Shown here one piece after another: positions 33,901-43,519 of a stretch of 64,000 nucleotides of DNA. How positions within the stretch are numbered: the first letter of the stretch is position 1; every line of letters begins with the position of its first letter. The notes beneath the pieces were generated by a model. That model saw nothing but the letters and a program-made list of their open reading frames with translations, did no database searches and had not been told where the DNA came from. This stretch comes from Gardnerella greenwoodii 00703Dmash (GTDB lineage: Bacteria; Actinomycetota; Actinomycetes; Actinomycetales; Bifidobacteriaceae). Made by a program: the position numbers and the translations under genes. The stretch spans positions 62,001 through 126,000 of the forward strand of contig NZ_ADEV01000009.1 in assembly GCF_000263635.1 (NCBI RefSeq), read 5' to 3'.

Positions 33901-33918
33901 AACTGTATTAAATAGCAT

Positions 33919-33962
33919 AATGCGATTGTAATTCCATATTTTATTGGTTTTGCAGTCGCATT
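33919..33962 (+). terminator. Hairpin after pheT
   Basis: AATGCGATTGTAA 33919-33931 pairs with TTGCAGTCGCATT 33950-33962 (13 pairs, two G-U). The trailing T-run is interrupted (ATTCTGTTGTT), so termination strength is uncertain. Confidence 0.65.
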
Positions 33963-33986
33963 ATTCTGTTGTTATAACAAATTTTT

Positions 33987-34000
33987 TGAAATAAATTTCA
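33987..34000. promoter_or_regulatory. Candidate ARG box upstream of argR
   Basis: TGAAATAAATTTCA is a perfect palindrome with TGAA and TTCA halves six bases apart, the layout of ArgR operators (TGAAT-N4-ATTCA). It lies about 78 bases before argR, suggesting autoregulation. Only one copy is clear. Confidence 0.4.
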
Positions 34001-34077
34001 TATTTCGTAGATATTTACGCATGTAATCGTATATATTTATGTATAAATGTTTTTTATGAAAGGTTCTGTAAAAAATT

Positions 34078-34623
34078 ATGATTAATTCTAGACAGGATGC
34101 TGAAGTGGACGATGACGGAGATGTTGTTTTTAAGCAACAACGTCCTTCTACAAAAGCTGCTAGATTAGATGCTATTGAGCAAGCTTTGCTGTCTGAGGTT
34201 ATTACGTCTCAGTCTCAGCTTTCTAAGGTTCTTGCTCTTCACGGTTTTAATGTTACTCAAGCTACTTTAAGCCGCGATTTGGATGAGATGAATGCTGTTA
34301 AGATTCGTTTAACAGACGGCAGGATTGCTTACGTTTTGGGCGATGGCACTGGAAATCGTCACGCAATGGATACGGTTCGCATAGATCAGCAGGTTGCTCG
34401 AACGTTATCTGGTCTTGTTACGGAAGTTGCTCACGCAAATAATATTGTTGTAATTCATACTCCATCTGGAGCCGCACAGTATGTTGCTAGTGTTATAGAT
34501 CGCCAGCCTTTGAAGGGTATTTTGGGCTCTGTTGCAGGAGATGACACTGTTATTATGGTTTGCGTTTCCAATGAAGAAGCGGAAGAAAGAGCAAACTGGA
34601 TGCTTACTGTTGCATCTCGCTAA
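34078..34623 (+). CDS. argR: Arginine repressor
   Basis: A 181-residue transcription regulator. The N-terminal winged helix has [45 protein letters not shown], with the diagnostic ATLSRDL recognition helix. The C-terminal hexamerisation and arginine-binding domain has [22 protein letters not shown] and [14 protein letters not shown]. About 25 acidic/polar N-terminal residues precede the helix-turn-helix. It lies directly upstream of argG and argH, which it should repress when arginine is abundant. Only the last two pathway genes accompany it here. Confidence 0.94.
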   Translation: MINSRQDAEVDDDGDVVFKQQRPSTKAARLDAIEQALLSEVITSQSQLSKVLALHGFNVTQATLSRDLDEMNAVKIRLTDGRIAYVLGDGTGNRHAMDTVRIDQQVARTLSGLVTEVAHANNIVVIHTPSGAAQYVASVIDRQPLKGILGSVAGDDTVIMVCVSNEEAEERANWMLTVASR

Positions 34624-34685
34624 TTATAAAAGATGTTAGCTTAAAATTTATTTGCGAAAATTTATTCGTGAATATTTATATTTAT

Positions 34686-34721
34686 AACGTGTACAGTGCG
34701 AGTTGGGCTGTACACGTTTTT
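34686..34721 (+). terminator. Rho-independent terminator after argR
   Basis: AACGTGTACAG 34686-34696 and CTGTACACGTT 34708-34718 form a perfect 11-bp stem followed by TTT. argG therefore needs its own promoter; a TATAAT is present at about 34830. Confidence 0.9.
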
Positions 34722-34881
34722 ATATGTATAAGTATAATTTCTAAATTTTTATGTATTTTTTCAAGTAATTTAACAAAAAAATAAAAATACAACAATTTTC
34801 GACATGTCTATTGCGTTTATCTTGTGTGTATAATATGCTCTATATTGTTTAGTTATACAAAGCGCTGCATATGGAGGTAAC

Positions 34882-36096
34882 ATGAATACTAATAAGCGCA
34901 TTGTTTTGGCGTACTCAGGCGGCTTGGATACTTCTGTAGCAATTCCTTACTTGAAAGAACAAACCGGACAAGATGTTGTTGCTGTATCTCTTAATGTTGG
35001 TCAAGGCGGTGAAGCTCTTGATGCAATAAAGAAGCGTGCATTAGCTTGCGGTGCAGTAGAATCCTATGTTGTTGATGCAAGAGATGAGTTTGCCAACGAT
35101 TATTGCATGCTCGCTTTGAAAGCAAATGCAATGTACGAAGACGTGTATCCTCTTGTTTCTGCGCTATCTCGTCCACTGATTACAAAGCATTTAGTGCATG
35201 CAGCGCACGAATTTGATGCGGATACTATTGCTCATGGTTGCACTGGAAAGGGAAACGATCAAGTTCGTTTTGAAGTTGCTATCAAATCCTTAGATCCACA
35301 GTTAAAAGCAATCAGTCCTATTAGAGATTTGTCACTTACTCGTGATGTTGAAATCGCTTTTGCAAATAGTCACCAGCTTCCAATTGAGCAAAGTAAGAAA
35401 AGCCCTTACTCAATTGATCAAAACGTTTGGGGTCGTGCAATTGAAACAGGTTTCTTGGAAGATCCTTGGAATGCTCCAACAGAAGAGTGCTATTCTTACA
35501 CGCAAAATCCTATGGAGTCTCAAGAGCCTGATGAAGTGACTATCACTTTTGAAAAAGGTGTTCCAGTTGCTATTGACGGTCATAGCGTAACTCCTTTGCA
35601 AGCTATTGAAGAAATGAACGCAAGAGCAGGCGCTCAAGGAATCGGTCGAATTGACATTATTGAAGATCGTTTAGTTGGCATCAAGTCTCGCGAATTGTAT
35701 GAAGTTCCAGGCGCTCAGGCTCTTATTACTGCACATCAAGAGCTTGAAAACTGCTGTTTGGAACGTGAACAGCACAGGCTAAAGCGTGATCTTGATAAAA
35801 AGTGGGCAGAATTTGTTTACGACGGTCAGTGGTTCTCTCCAGTTGTGCGTTCTTTGAATGCGTTTATTAACGAAACTCAGGAACATGTTTCTGGCGATAT
35901 TCGAATGACTATGTACGCTGGAAAGGCTGTTGTTACCGGTAGGCGCTCCGAAGAGTCTCTGTACGACTTTAACTTAGCTACGTACGATTCTTCCGATACT
36001 TTCGATCAGCGTGCTTCCAACGGTTTTATTGAAATTTACGGATTGTCAAATACTGTTGCTGCAGCTCGTGACATGCGCGTTTCAAAAAACAATTAA
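34882..36096 (+). CDS. argG: Argininosuccinate synthase
   Basis: A 404-residue ATP-dependent enzyme joining citrulline and aspartate to argininosuccinate. The nucleotide motif [15 protein letters not shown] (P-loop pyrophosphatase type) is at the N-terminus. Further segments are [17 protein letters not shown] (citrulline/aspartate site), [17 protein letters not shown] and [24 protein letters not shown] precedes the ATG. It is followed 18 bases later by argH. No argF or earlier pathway genes lie nearby, so the substrate may be imported or recycled citrulline. Confidence 0.97.
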   Translation: MNTNKRIVLAYSGGLDTSVAIPYLKEQTGQDVVAVSLNVGQGGEALDAIKKRALACGAVESYVVDARDEFANDYCMLALKANAMYEDVYPLVSALSRPLITKHLVHAAHEFDADTIAHGCTGKGNDQVRFEVAIKSLDPQLKAISPIRDLSLTRDVEIAFANSHQLPIEQSKKSPYSIDQNVWGRAIETGFLEDPWNAPTEECYSYTQNPMESQEPDEVTITFEKGVPVAIDGHSVTPLQAIEEMNARAGAQGIGRIDIIEDRLVGIKSRELYEVPGAQALITAHQELENCCLEREQHRLKRDLDKKWAEFVYDGQWFSPVVRSLNAFINETQEHVSGDIRMTMYAGKAVVTGRRSEESLYDFNLATYDSSDTFDQRASNGFIEIYGLSNTVAAARDMRVSKNN

Positions 36097-36114
36097 TTTG
36101 GATTTGAGGTAATA

Positions 36115-37602
36115 ATGATTTCGCACGATACAACAAAAAACGCTAGCAATCCGATTGCATTGTGGGGCGGGCGTTTTAGCTCCGGCCCATCTAAAGAGCT
36201 TGCTGCATTAAGCAAATCGACACAGTTTGATTGGCGATTAGCTGATGATGATATTGCAGGATCCAGAGCTCACGCGTTTGCGTTGTATCGTGCAGGTCTT
36301 CTTAGCAAAGAAGAGTATTCAGAACTGATTTGCTCATTAAACGAATTGCAAAAGCAAGTTGATTCAGGAACTTTTACTCCTATTGAAGAAGACGAAGATG
36401 AGGCAACTGCGTTAGAGCGAGGATTGCTTGAAATTGCTGGAAGCCAGTTAGGAGGAAAGCTTAGAGCAGGTCGTTCTAGAAATGATCAGATTGCAGCGCT
36501 TATACGCATGTTCTTGCGCCGACATGCTCGATTTATTGCAAAGCTACTTCTAACAGTTTGCAAAGCTCTAATTACTCAGTCAAAAAATGCAAAAGATGCT
36601 GTAATGCCAGGTAGAACTCATATGCAGCATGCTCAACCTATTTTACTTGCGCACCAATTAATGGCTCACGTTTGGCCACTACTTCGCAACATTCAGAGAC
36701 TTATAGATTGGGATTCACGAGCAAACGAAAGCCCTTATGGTGCTGGAGCTTTAGCCGGAAACACTCTTGGTTTAAATGCTGACGGCGTTGCTAAAGAGCT
36801 TGGTTTTGACGCTGTTTGCGCAAACTCTATTGACGCAACTGCAAGCAGAGATATTGTTGCTGAATTTGCATTTATTTCAGCAATGATTGGCGTTGATATT
36901 TCACGGTTAAGTGAAGAAATTATTATTTGGAATACGCAAGAATTTGCTTTTGTGCGCTTGGACGACGCTTATTCAACCGGTTCTTCTATTATGCCTCAGA
37001 AAAAGAATCCAGATATTGCAGAGCTTGCAAGAGGAAAGTCTGGCAGATTAATTGGCGACTTAACAGGATTGATGGCAACTCTTAAAGGTCTTCCTACTGC
37101 TTATGCTCGAGATCTTCAAGAAGATAAAGAAGCTGTTTTTGACCAAATTGACACTTTAGAAGTGCTACTTCCAGCATTCGCGGGAATGCTAAAAACTATG
37201 CAGTTTGATTTTAAGCGTCTTCGTGAGCAATCAGCCACAGGTTTTGCGCTCGCAACAGATATTGCAGAATGGCTGGTAAAACAAGGTGTTCCATTCCGCA
37301 ATGCTCATACTTTGTCTGGTTTGTGTGTAAAGCGAGCAGAAGAAATTGGCGGAGATCTTGCTGATTTAAGCGACGATGATTTTGCGAATATTTTAGACGG
37401 ATTTATTGATTGCAGCCAAATTACTAATCTTAGAAAGCTGCTTTCAAGTGACGGATCTGTTGCGTCTCGTTGCACTAGAGGTGGAACTGCGCTTGTGCGA
37501 GTTCTTGAACAAATAAATGAAGCTGAATCTAAAGTAAATGAATATAGTAAGTTTGCTTCTTCTGCAAGTGACGGTTCTGCTTATAGTTCATCTTCAAAAT
37601 AA
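36115..37602 (+). CDS. argH: Argininosuccinate lyase
   Basis: A 495-residue enzyme of the aspartase/fumarase superfamily that splits argininosuccinate to arginine and fumarate. Family landmarks: [51 protein letters not shown] (catalytic His), [14 protein letters not shown] and the signature loop [25 protein letters not shown] lies upstream of the ATG. The last 25 residues are a Ser-rich tail that ordinary ArgH lacks. Forms the argGH operon. Confidence 0.97.
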   Translation: MISHDTTKNASNPIALWGGRFSSGPSKELAALSKSTQFDWRLADDDIAGSRAHAFALYRAGLLSKEEYSELICSLNELQKQVDSGTFTPIEEDEDEATALERGLLEIAGSQLGGKLRAGRSRNDQIAALIRMFLRRHARFIAKLLLTVCKALITQSKNAKDAVMPGRTHMQHAQPILLAHQLMAHVWPLLRNIQRLIDWDSRANESPYGAGALAGNTLGLNADGVAKELGFDAVCANSIDATASRDIVAEFAFISAMIGVDISRLSEEIIIWNTQEFAFVRLDDAYSTGSSIMPQKKNPDIAELARGKSGRLIGDLTGLMATLKGLPTAYARDLQEDKEAVFDQIDTLEVLLPAFAGMLKTMQFDFKRLREQSATGFALATDIAEWLVKQGVPFRNAHTLSGLCVKRAEEIGGDLADLSDDDFANILDGFIDCSQITNLRKLLSSDGSVASRCTRGGTALVRVLEQINEAESKVNEYSKFASSASDGSAYSSSSK

Positions 37603-37667
37603 TATTGTGCAAAATTGAAATATTGTGATTATAGTTTTGACGGCTTTATAGTAGTGTCTGCCTGTAC

Positions 37668-37725
37668 TGCAAAAATTAAAAGGCTTGCGGACGCGCATAG
37701 CGCCCGATATTTCGGAATTTTTGCA
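37668..37725 (+). promoter_or_regulatory. Stem-loop leader immediately before tyrS
   Basis: TGCAAAAATT 37668-37677 is perfectly complementary to AATTTTTGCA 37716-37725. Inside is GCGC 37693-37696 / GCGC 37700-37703. The element ends five bases before the AAGGAG of tyrS, so folding could affect initiation. No T-box core sequence is present. Confidence 0.45.
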
Positions 37726-37739
37726 ATAAGGAGATACGA

Positions 37740-39059
37740 ATGGCTCAGGTCAGGAATTACAAGGAAGCAGGTTTTGCTTCTTTGTTTGAAGAGCTAAAGT
37801 GGCGTGGATTGATTTCTCAATCTACAGACGAGAAACAGCTTGCTCAAGCACTTGACGGAGAACCATTAACGTATTATTGCGGCTATGATCCTACAGCTGC
37901 ATCTTTGCATATTGGAAATCTTGTTCAGCTTATTAACATGCGCCACTTGCAGGCAGCAGGTCATCATCCTATTGCGCTTGTTGGTGGAGCAACTGGCTTG
38001 ATTGGCGACCCTCGTCAAAGCGGTGAGCGAACTTTAAATTCTAAAGATATTGTTGCTGCATGGGCTGAACGCTTGCACAATCAGATTGGACGTATTCTTC
38101 CTCTTGATGGCGAAAATCCTGTTCGTTTTGTTAGCAATTACGACTGGGTTTCTAAGATGTCTGCTATTGATTTCTTGCGAGATGTTGGCAAAAACTTCCG
38201 CGTTGGCACAATGATTGCTAAGGATATTGTTGCTCGTCGCTTGAACTCAGATGAAGGTATTTCTTTCGCAGAGTTTAGTTACCAGGTTTTGCAAGGAAAC
38301 GATTTCTTGTATCTCTTCGATAATTACAATGTTACTTTGCAGCTTGGTGGATCTGATCAGTGGGGTAATTTGACTTCTGGTATGGATCTTATTCGTAAGG
38401 TTCGCGGAGCTTCAGTAAACGTATTTACTAGCCCGATTATTACGGATAATCAGGGACGCAAGTTTGGTAAGTCTGAAGGCAACGCAATGTGGCTCGACCC
38501 AACAATGTTAAGCCCATATCGTTTCTACCAGTTCTGGTTTAATCAGCCTGATGATGAAGTTGTTAAGTTACTTAAAGTTTTCACATTCTTGCCAAAGAGT
38601 GAGATTGAGCGTTTAGCCCAGCAAATTCAGGAAGATCCAGGAAGCCGTGAAGCTCAGCGTGTGCTTGCTTGGGAAGTTACTAGCTTTGTTCATGGTGAAG
38701 ATTTAACCAACCAAGCTATTGAAGCTTCTTCTGCACTGTTTGGCCGTGGAGATTTGCAGAATATTGACGAGCAGACTCTTGAAGCCGCTTTAGATGGTGT
38801 TAAAGTAAAGTCAGAAGACGGTAGCTTAGATTTTGCGAAGTCTCACAATGGGGATCGTATTGTTGAAGCTGCGGTTGCTGCAGGTTTGTTCCGCACGATT
38901 TCCGAAGCTCGTCGCGCTATTGAAGCTGGCGGTTTGTATCTAAATAATGAACGTGTTGAAGGCGTTGACGATGTTCTTTCTGATGCTTCCTTCTTGCACG
39001 GCCGTTTTGCTTTGCTTCGCCGCGGTAAGAAAGCTATTGGTGCTGTAGAGCGCGCATGA
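37740..39059 (+). CDS. tyrS: Tyrosyl-tRNA synthetase
   Basis: A 439-residue class I synthetase charging tRNA-Tyr. [27 protein letters not shown] contains the HIGH-type motif (HIGN). [15 protein letters not shown] binds tyrosine, and the KMSKS-type loop is [17 protein letters not shown]-terminal S4 RNA-binding domain ([21 protein letters not shown]) ends the protein. AAGGAG precedes the ATG. It opens the tyrS-TPR-HAD-tlyA-nadK-recN run that is conserved in actinobacteria. Confidence 0.97.
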   Translation: MAQVRNYKEAGFASLFEELKWRGLISQSTDEKQLAQALDGEPLTYYCGYDPTAASLHIGNLVQLINMRHLQAAGHHPIALVGGATGLIGDPRQSGERTLNSKDIVAAWAERLHNQIGRILPLDGENPVRFVSNYDWVSKMSAIDFLRDVGKNFRVGTMIAKDIVARRLNSDEGISFAEFSYQVLQGNDFLYLFDNYNVTLQLGGSDQWGNLTSGMDLIRKVRGASVNVFTSPIITDNQGRKFGKSEGNAMWLDPTMLSPYRFYQFWFNQPDDEVVKLLKVFTFLPKSEIERLAQQIQEDPGSREAQRVLAWEVTSFVHGEDLTNQAIEASSALFGRGDLQNIDEQTLEAALDGVKVKSEDGSLDFAKSHNGDRIVEAAVAAGLFRTISEARRAIEAGGLYLNNERVEGVDDVLSDASFLHGRFALLRRGKKAIGAVERA

Positions 39060-39123
39060 TTTGTTTTTAATATTAGATTAATATTATTTTATTGTTTATT
39101 AGAATTTGAAAGGTATGCCGATA

Positions 39124-40539
39124 ATGGGCGAAGAGCGCGGATCACGTAGTGGCAAGTCGTTTGGTAATCGTGGTAATTTTGGCCATCGAAACGGTGGTAA
39201 AAGTGGCGAAAGACGCGGTGGTTTCCATAAAGATGGATTCCACAAGAGTGGTTCTAAGAGAAGTGGTTTCCGCTCTGAAAATCGCGATGGAGAACATCGT
39301 TTTAACCGTAATCGTCGCTTTGATGATCGCCGTGATGATCGTCGTTCACGCGATTTTGAGCATAGCGGTGAAGAAGGCGGAAATCCGCGCTACAAGAAGT
39401 TTGATGGTGAAAAACGTTTCGACCGTCGAAATAATCACAACGAGAATCGCAGAGAAAATAATCGCGGTGGAAACTTCCGCAAGGATTTCCATAAAGATTC
39501 CAGAAGTGATTTTGGCGATAATCGTCGTGATAATCGCAGCGAAAATCGTCGCTTTGACGATCGTCATAATAATCGTTACGATCGCAATGACCGCAATGAC
39601 CGTTACGAACGCAATAATCGCAATGAAAATCGTCGATTCGACGAACATCGCAGCTCTGAGCGTCGAAACAGCAATGCGCATGGCAATGTCAGATTTGAAA
39701 ATGGACCTCGTCGCAATTCTGACGGAACAGTTTCATATCCATCACAAAACCCTTATACCGCGCGCCGTCCTGGCGAGCCTAAAATGCCAAAGGGCCTAGA
39801 GTGGGCAATGCTTTCTAAGGAAGACCGTGAGCGTTTGCGTGGACTTTCCAAAGAGCATGCTGAAAATATTGGTCTTCATATTCTTGCAGCCTACGTTTTG
39901 CAGGAAGAGAATCCTGATCTTGCTTTGGAGCACGCAAAATGGGTTGCTAAGCAGGCTTCAAGAATTGATTTTGCCCGCGAAACCTTAGCTTTTGTAGCTT
40001 ATCGTCAAGGTGATTACAAGCTTGCAGCTAAAGAATTCCGCACTGCAATGCGCATGAACGGTTATCTAGACTACCTGCCATTTATTGCAGATTGCGAGCG
40101 CGGCATGGGCAATCTCGATAAAGCTTTAGAGATTTGCATGTCAGATGAAGCAAAAAGCCTTAAGGGCGAAGTTAAAGCCGAAATGTTCTTAGTGTACGCA
40201 GGTGTTTTGTTTGATACTGGTCATTCAGATAAAGCTATTGATCTCGTTCATGCAATGGGCCGTTCAAAGGGCTTACCTGGAGAGTATCGTATGCGTGCCG
40301 TTCAAGCTGAGCAGTACTTCTTAGAAGAAGCAGGCAGAAGTGATGAAGCTGTAGAATTAGAATCTTTGCTTGACAGTCTTGAAAATCAGTATGCTGATGC
40401 TGACGATGACGATATTAACCCAGATGATATTGTTATTGACTACGATTTGGAACATTTGAACGACGCCATGATGGATGAGATTGGTGTAAGTGAAGATGAT
40501 TGCGAATTCGCTCCAGAAGAAGATGAATCTGAGGATTAA
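39124..40539 (+). CDS. TPR-like protein with long Arg/Asn/Asp-rich disordered N-terminus
   Basis: 471 residues. Residues 1-200 are low complexity, dominated by Arg, Asn, Asp, Gly, His and Phe in short motifs (NRRFDDR, NDRNDR, ENRRFD). From about 215 (PKMPKGLEWAMLSKEDRERLRGL) a helical repeat domain like mycobacterial Rv1691 follows, with YRQGDYKLAAKEFRTAMRMN and GNLDKALEICMSDEA. An acidic tail ends the chain. The N-terminus looks like an RNA-binding or condensate-forming segment; this is inference. Starts at TTG 39106 and ATG 39115 are possible, but AAAGG at 39109-39113 is best placed for ATG 39124. Position between tyrS and the HAD gene is the conserved actinobacterial one. Confidence 0.82.
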   Translation: MGEERGSRSGKSFGNRGNFGHRNGGKSGERRGGFHKDGFHKSGSKRSGFRSENRDGEHRFNRNRRFDDRRDDRRSRDFEHSGEEGGNPRYKKFDGEKRFDRRNNHNENRRENNRGGNFRKDFHKDSRSDFGDNRRDNRSENRRFDDRHNNRYDRNDRNDRYERNNRNENRRFDEHRSSERRNSNAHGNVRFENGPRRNSDGTVSYPSQNPYTARRPGEPKMPKGLEWAMLSKEDRERLRGLSKEHAENIGLHILAAYVLQEENPDLALEHAKWVAKQASRIDFARETLAFVAYRQGDYKLAAKEFRTAMRMNGYLDYLPFIADCERGMGNLDKALEICMSDEAKSLKGEVKAEMFLVYAGVLFDTGHSDKAIDLVHAMGRSKGLPGEYRMRAVQAEQYFLEEAGRSDEAVELESLLDSLENQYADADDDDINPDDIVIDYDLEHLNDAMMDEIGVSEDDCEFAPEEDESED

Positions 40540-40559
40540 AATCATTTAAGGCTATTTTT

Positions 40560-41672
40560 ATGCAACTTGAAACGAGAAAGAATTTTTCTGCAAGTACTCG
40601 TCCTTTAAGTGAAGCTTTTAGCTTAGCTTTGCTTGATTTGGATGGTGTTGTTTACAGAGGTGGAAATTCTGTTGAGTATGCTGCTGAATCGATTGAGTGT
40701 GCTCAAAAACGCGGAATGTTTATTGAATACACAACAAATAATTCTTCTCGTTTTCAAGCTGTTGTTGCCAAACAATTGGAAAGTTTTGGTCTGAGCGTAA
40801 AACCATGGCAGATTATTACTTCATCTGTTGTTGCAGCTCGCATGGTTGCGCGTCATGTTGAGCCAGGTGCTCGTGTTCTAGTTCTTGGTGCTGAGCATTT
40901 GCTTGAGGAAGTTAAGCGTGTAGGTTTACAGCCTGTAGATTCTTGCAAAGATAATCCGCAAGCTGTTATTCAAGGCTGGTATCCTCAGATGACTTGGCAA
41001 GAAATGGCAGAAGTCTCTTTCGCTGTAGAGCACGGAGCTAAATATTTTGTTACAAATCGTGATTTAACAATTCCTAGAGAGCTTGGCATAGCTCCTGGAT
41101 GCGGATCCATGATTCAGGCTGTTATTAATGCTACAGGGGTTGAGCCTATTTCGTCTGCTGGAAAACCTGAATCTGCAATGTATGACGAGGCTCGACTGCT
41201 TGTTGCAGCAAATGCTGAACATGCAAAAACTGAATTTGAGTCAGAGGACGAACAATATACTGAAAAAGACGAGTTTGGAAATCCTGTAATAAGTATTTCT
41301 AAATCTCTTGCTGTAGGAGACCGTTTAGATACTGATATTGAAGCCGGAACAAGGGGAGGCTACGAGTCTTTGCTTGTTCTTACTGGAGTTACGAATCCTA
41401 GAATGCTTATGCTTGCGCCGAAACATTTGCGACCAAGCTTTGTTTCTAAAGATTTGCGAGGACTCAACGAGTCTCATAACTGCCCAGAGAAAGTGGACGA
41501 GCATACTTTTATTTGCGAAAATGCAAAAGCTGAGCTTACTGATAATCGCATTATTGAAGTAAATAATCTTAATGATTGCAATGCTTTAAGGGCTGCATGC
41601 GCGTTGACATGGAGTTTGCAAGATAATGGTGAATCTCTTGAAAACTATACTCTTCCGGAGTTTTCATTATGA
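40560..41672 (+). CDS. HAD-superfamily phosphatase, NagD-like
   Basis: 370 residues. The nucleophile motif LALLDLDGVVYRGG (DxDG type) lies near residue 25. TTNNSSRF is motif II, and the cap-containing middle has FVTNRDLTIPRE and SSAGKPESAMYDEA (motif III Lys in GKP). LAVGDRLDTDIEAGTRGGYESLLVLTGV is motif IV. The subclass dephosphorylates small sugar or nucleotide phosphates; the substrate is unknown. There is an acidic insert (about 220-245) and a non-conserved C-terminal extension. It overlaps tlyA by four bases (ATGA), indicating coupled translation. Confidence 0.88.
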   Translation: MQLETRKNFSASTRPLSEAFSLALLDLDGVVYRGGNSVEYAAESIECAQKRGMFIEYTTNNSSRFQAVVAKQLESFGLSVKPWQIITSSVVAARMVARHVEPGARVLVLGAEHLLEEVKRVGLQPVDSCKDNPQAVIQGWYPQMTWQEMAEVSFAVEHGAKYFVTNRDLTIPRELGIAPGCGSMIQAVINATGVEPISSAGKPESAMYDEARLLVAANAEHAKTEFESEDEQYTEKDEFGNPVISISKSLAVGDRLDTDIEAGTRGGYESLLVLTGVTNPRMLMLAPKHLRPSFVSKDLRGLNESHNCPEKVDEHTFICENAKAELTDNRIIEVNNLNDCNALRAACALTWSLQDNGESLENYTLPEFSL

Positions 41673-42472
41673 GTTTTAATGAAGATTTGCGAATTTTTGT
41701 AAACTCTTCTTCACATAAACGTTTGGATTGTGCTCTTGTTGCCAGAGGATTAGCGGAAAGTAGAACAATAGCTAAGCGTCTAATTCAAAATGGTGCTGTA
41801 AACGTAAATAATAAAACTATTAAAAAATCTTCTTTTCTTGTAGACGATTCAGAAGAAATAGTTATTTCTAAATCAGAAGGCGTAAGCTCTTTTGCTAAAT
41901 ATGTTTCTCGCGGAGCTCTTAAGCTAGAAGGAGCTTTTGAAGCGTTTTCTAAATACGGTTTATCTACTTCCAAGTCAACTAGAGCATTAGATATTGGCGC
42001 TTCAACAGGCGGATTTTGCGACATGCTTTTACAAAGAGGAGTTGAGCATATTATTGCTCTCGATGTTGGTCATGGGCAGCTTAATCCTAAAATTGCGAAT
42101 AATCCTAGAGTAATTGAAATGAGCGGAGTAAATATTCGCAACGTTTACGAAGAAGATTTGCCGTATAAACCTAATCTTATAGTTTCGGATGTTTCTTTTA
42201 TTTCTTTAACATTTGTTATTCCGGTAATTTCGCGCATTGCTGAGAATAATGCAGATGTTGTTTTACTTGTTAAACCTCAGTTTGAGGTTGGAAAAGGAAA
42301 TCTTGGAAAAGGTGGAATAGTAACAGACGAATCTTTGCGTATTAAAGCGTTAGAGAATGTTGAAAATTGTGCTAAAGATAATAATTTAACGATTGTTTCA
42401 ACAGTAAAATCTCCTATTGAAGGCACTCACGGAAACGTAGAATATTTGCTTTATGCGCATTTTGAAGGCTGA
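41669..42472 (+). CDS. tlyA: TlyA-type rRNA 2'-O-methyltransferase
   Basis: 267 residues: an S4 RNA-binding domain (RLDCALVARGLAESRTIAKRLIQNGAVNVNN) followed by a Rossmann methyltransferase of the FtsJ class. SAM-binding ALDIGASTGGFCDMLLQRG is followed by VEHIIALDVGHGQLNP, DVSFISLTFVIP and LLVKPQFEVGKG. TlyA methylates cytidines of 16S and 23S rRNA and in mycobacteria is needed for capreomycin susceptibility; that is family knowledge. Start overlaps the HAD gene stop. It fits the conserved tlyA-nadK-recN order. Confidence 0.93.
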   Translation: MSFNEDLRIFVNSSSHKRLDCALVARGLAESRTIAKRLIQNGAVNVNNKTIKKSSFLVDDSEEIVISKSEGVSSFAKYVSRGALKLEGAFEAFSKYGLSTSKSTRALDIGASTGGFCDMLLQRGVEHIIALDVGHGQLNPKIANNPRVIEMSGVNIRNVYEEDLPYKPNLIVSDVSFISLTFVIPVISRIAENNADVVLLVKPQFEVGKGNLGKGGIVTDESLRIKALENVENCAKDNNLTIVSTVKSPIEGTHGNVEYLLYAHFEG

Positions 42473-42553
42473 TAATACAAATACTTGCGCCTAATATACG
42501 TAGAAGAATTACAATAGTACTGTTATTTGAAAACAGTACGAAGGGTATTTGTG

Positions 42554-43483
42554 ATGCAGAAACATTTCGATGAAAATACTGCTTCTGCGCCTCGACGCGC
42601 TCTTGTAGTAACTCATGCGAGACTTGATTGCCACAGTGCTGTAGTGAATCAAGTTACTTCACAGCTTACTCAAGCGGGTTTTCTAGTTGATGTTTTTCAC
42701 AGTGCTGCCGTTTCTGATTTTTCTAAAACGCCTACTAATTTAGTTGATGAGCATACTGAAATCGTTGTGGTGCTTGGGGGAGATGGCACCATGCTTCAGG
42801 CTGCAGAATTAGTGCATTGCACTACAGTGCCAATTATTGGAATAAATCTTGGTCACGTTGGTTTTTTGGCAGAATTTGAAAGCTTCCAAATTGATGAAGC
42901 AATTAGAAGAATCGCAAATAAGGATTATTCAATCGATCGACGTATGGAAGCCCATGTTGACGTGTGGCTTCCTGGCGAAAGTGAGCCTTTAAGAGACTGG
43001 GCTTTGAATGATATTACGCTTGATCGTGCAGATCGTGGGCGAATGGTAGAGCTTTCAATACGAGTAGATGATGTTGAAATGTCATCTTTTGGCTGTGATG
43101 GTGTAATAGTTTCAACTCCTACTGGTTCAACAGCTTATGCGTTTTCTGCCGGTGGCTCAATTATGTGGCCAAATGTTGCGGCTTTGCAATTAGTTCCTTT
43201 AGCTGCTCACGCGCTTTTTGCTCGTCCGCTTATTATTGGCTCAGGATCTACTTTTACAATTGATATTCTTGAAGAATCTTCTTCGGGTGGCTGGATTTGC
43301 TGCGATGGCAGGCGTCAGCGTGCTCTTCCTCAAGGATCAAGGATTCAAGTTCGACAGTCTAAAGATGAGCTTTTGCTAGCTAGACTTTCGGGAGCGCCTT
43401 TTACTAAGCGTTTGGTTACAAAATTTGATCTACCGGTAGTTGGTTGGCGAGAACATAACAGTAATCAGTCAAACCGTAAATAA
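42554..43483 (+). CDS. nadK: NAD kinase
   Basis: A 309-residue cytosolic enzyme making NADP from NAD and ATP or polyphosphate. Motifs are VVVLGGDGTMLQAAEL (GGDG), GINLGHVGFLAEFE, LNDITLDRADRGRM and DGVIVSTPTGSTAYAFSAGGSIMWP. The frame is open from TTG at 42527, but AAGGG at 42541-42545 positions ATG 42554 (or GTG 42551) as start. Its place between tlyA and recN is the conserved actinobacterial order. Confidence 0.95.
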   Translation: MQKHFDENTASAPRRALVVTHARLDCHSAVVNQVTSQLTQAGFLVDVFHSAAVSDFSKTPTNLVDEHTEIVVVLGGDGTMLQAAELVHCTTVPIIGINLGHVGFLAEFESFQIDEAIRRIANKDYSIDRRMEAHVDVWLPGESEPLRDWALNDITLDRADRGRMVELSIRVDDVEMSSFGCDGVIVSTPTGSTAYAFSAGGSIMWPNVAALQLVPLAAHALFARPLIIGSGSTFTIDILEESSSGGWICCDGRRQRALPQGSRIQVRQSKDELLLARLSGAPFTKRLVTKFDLPVVGWREHNSNQSNRK

Positions 43484-43519
43484 TCTACTTAACTAATAGC
43501 AGTAAAAACGAGGTATAGT

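Noticed and set aside
34663..34690. ARG box upstream of argG
   Set aside because: TGAATATTTATATTTA has one good half-site but the second half is not symmetric; too AT-rich a background to call.
37603..37739. T-box riboswitch for tyrS
   Set aside because: No T-box core resembling AGGGTGGNACCGCG is present; the region only has a simple stem.
39149..39799. Second-frame open reading frame of 216 codons, rich in Ile/Val
   Set aside because: It is a shadow of the Arg/Asn/Asp-rich repeat DNA of the TPR gene; the alternative frame inherits low complexity and lacks a ribosome site.
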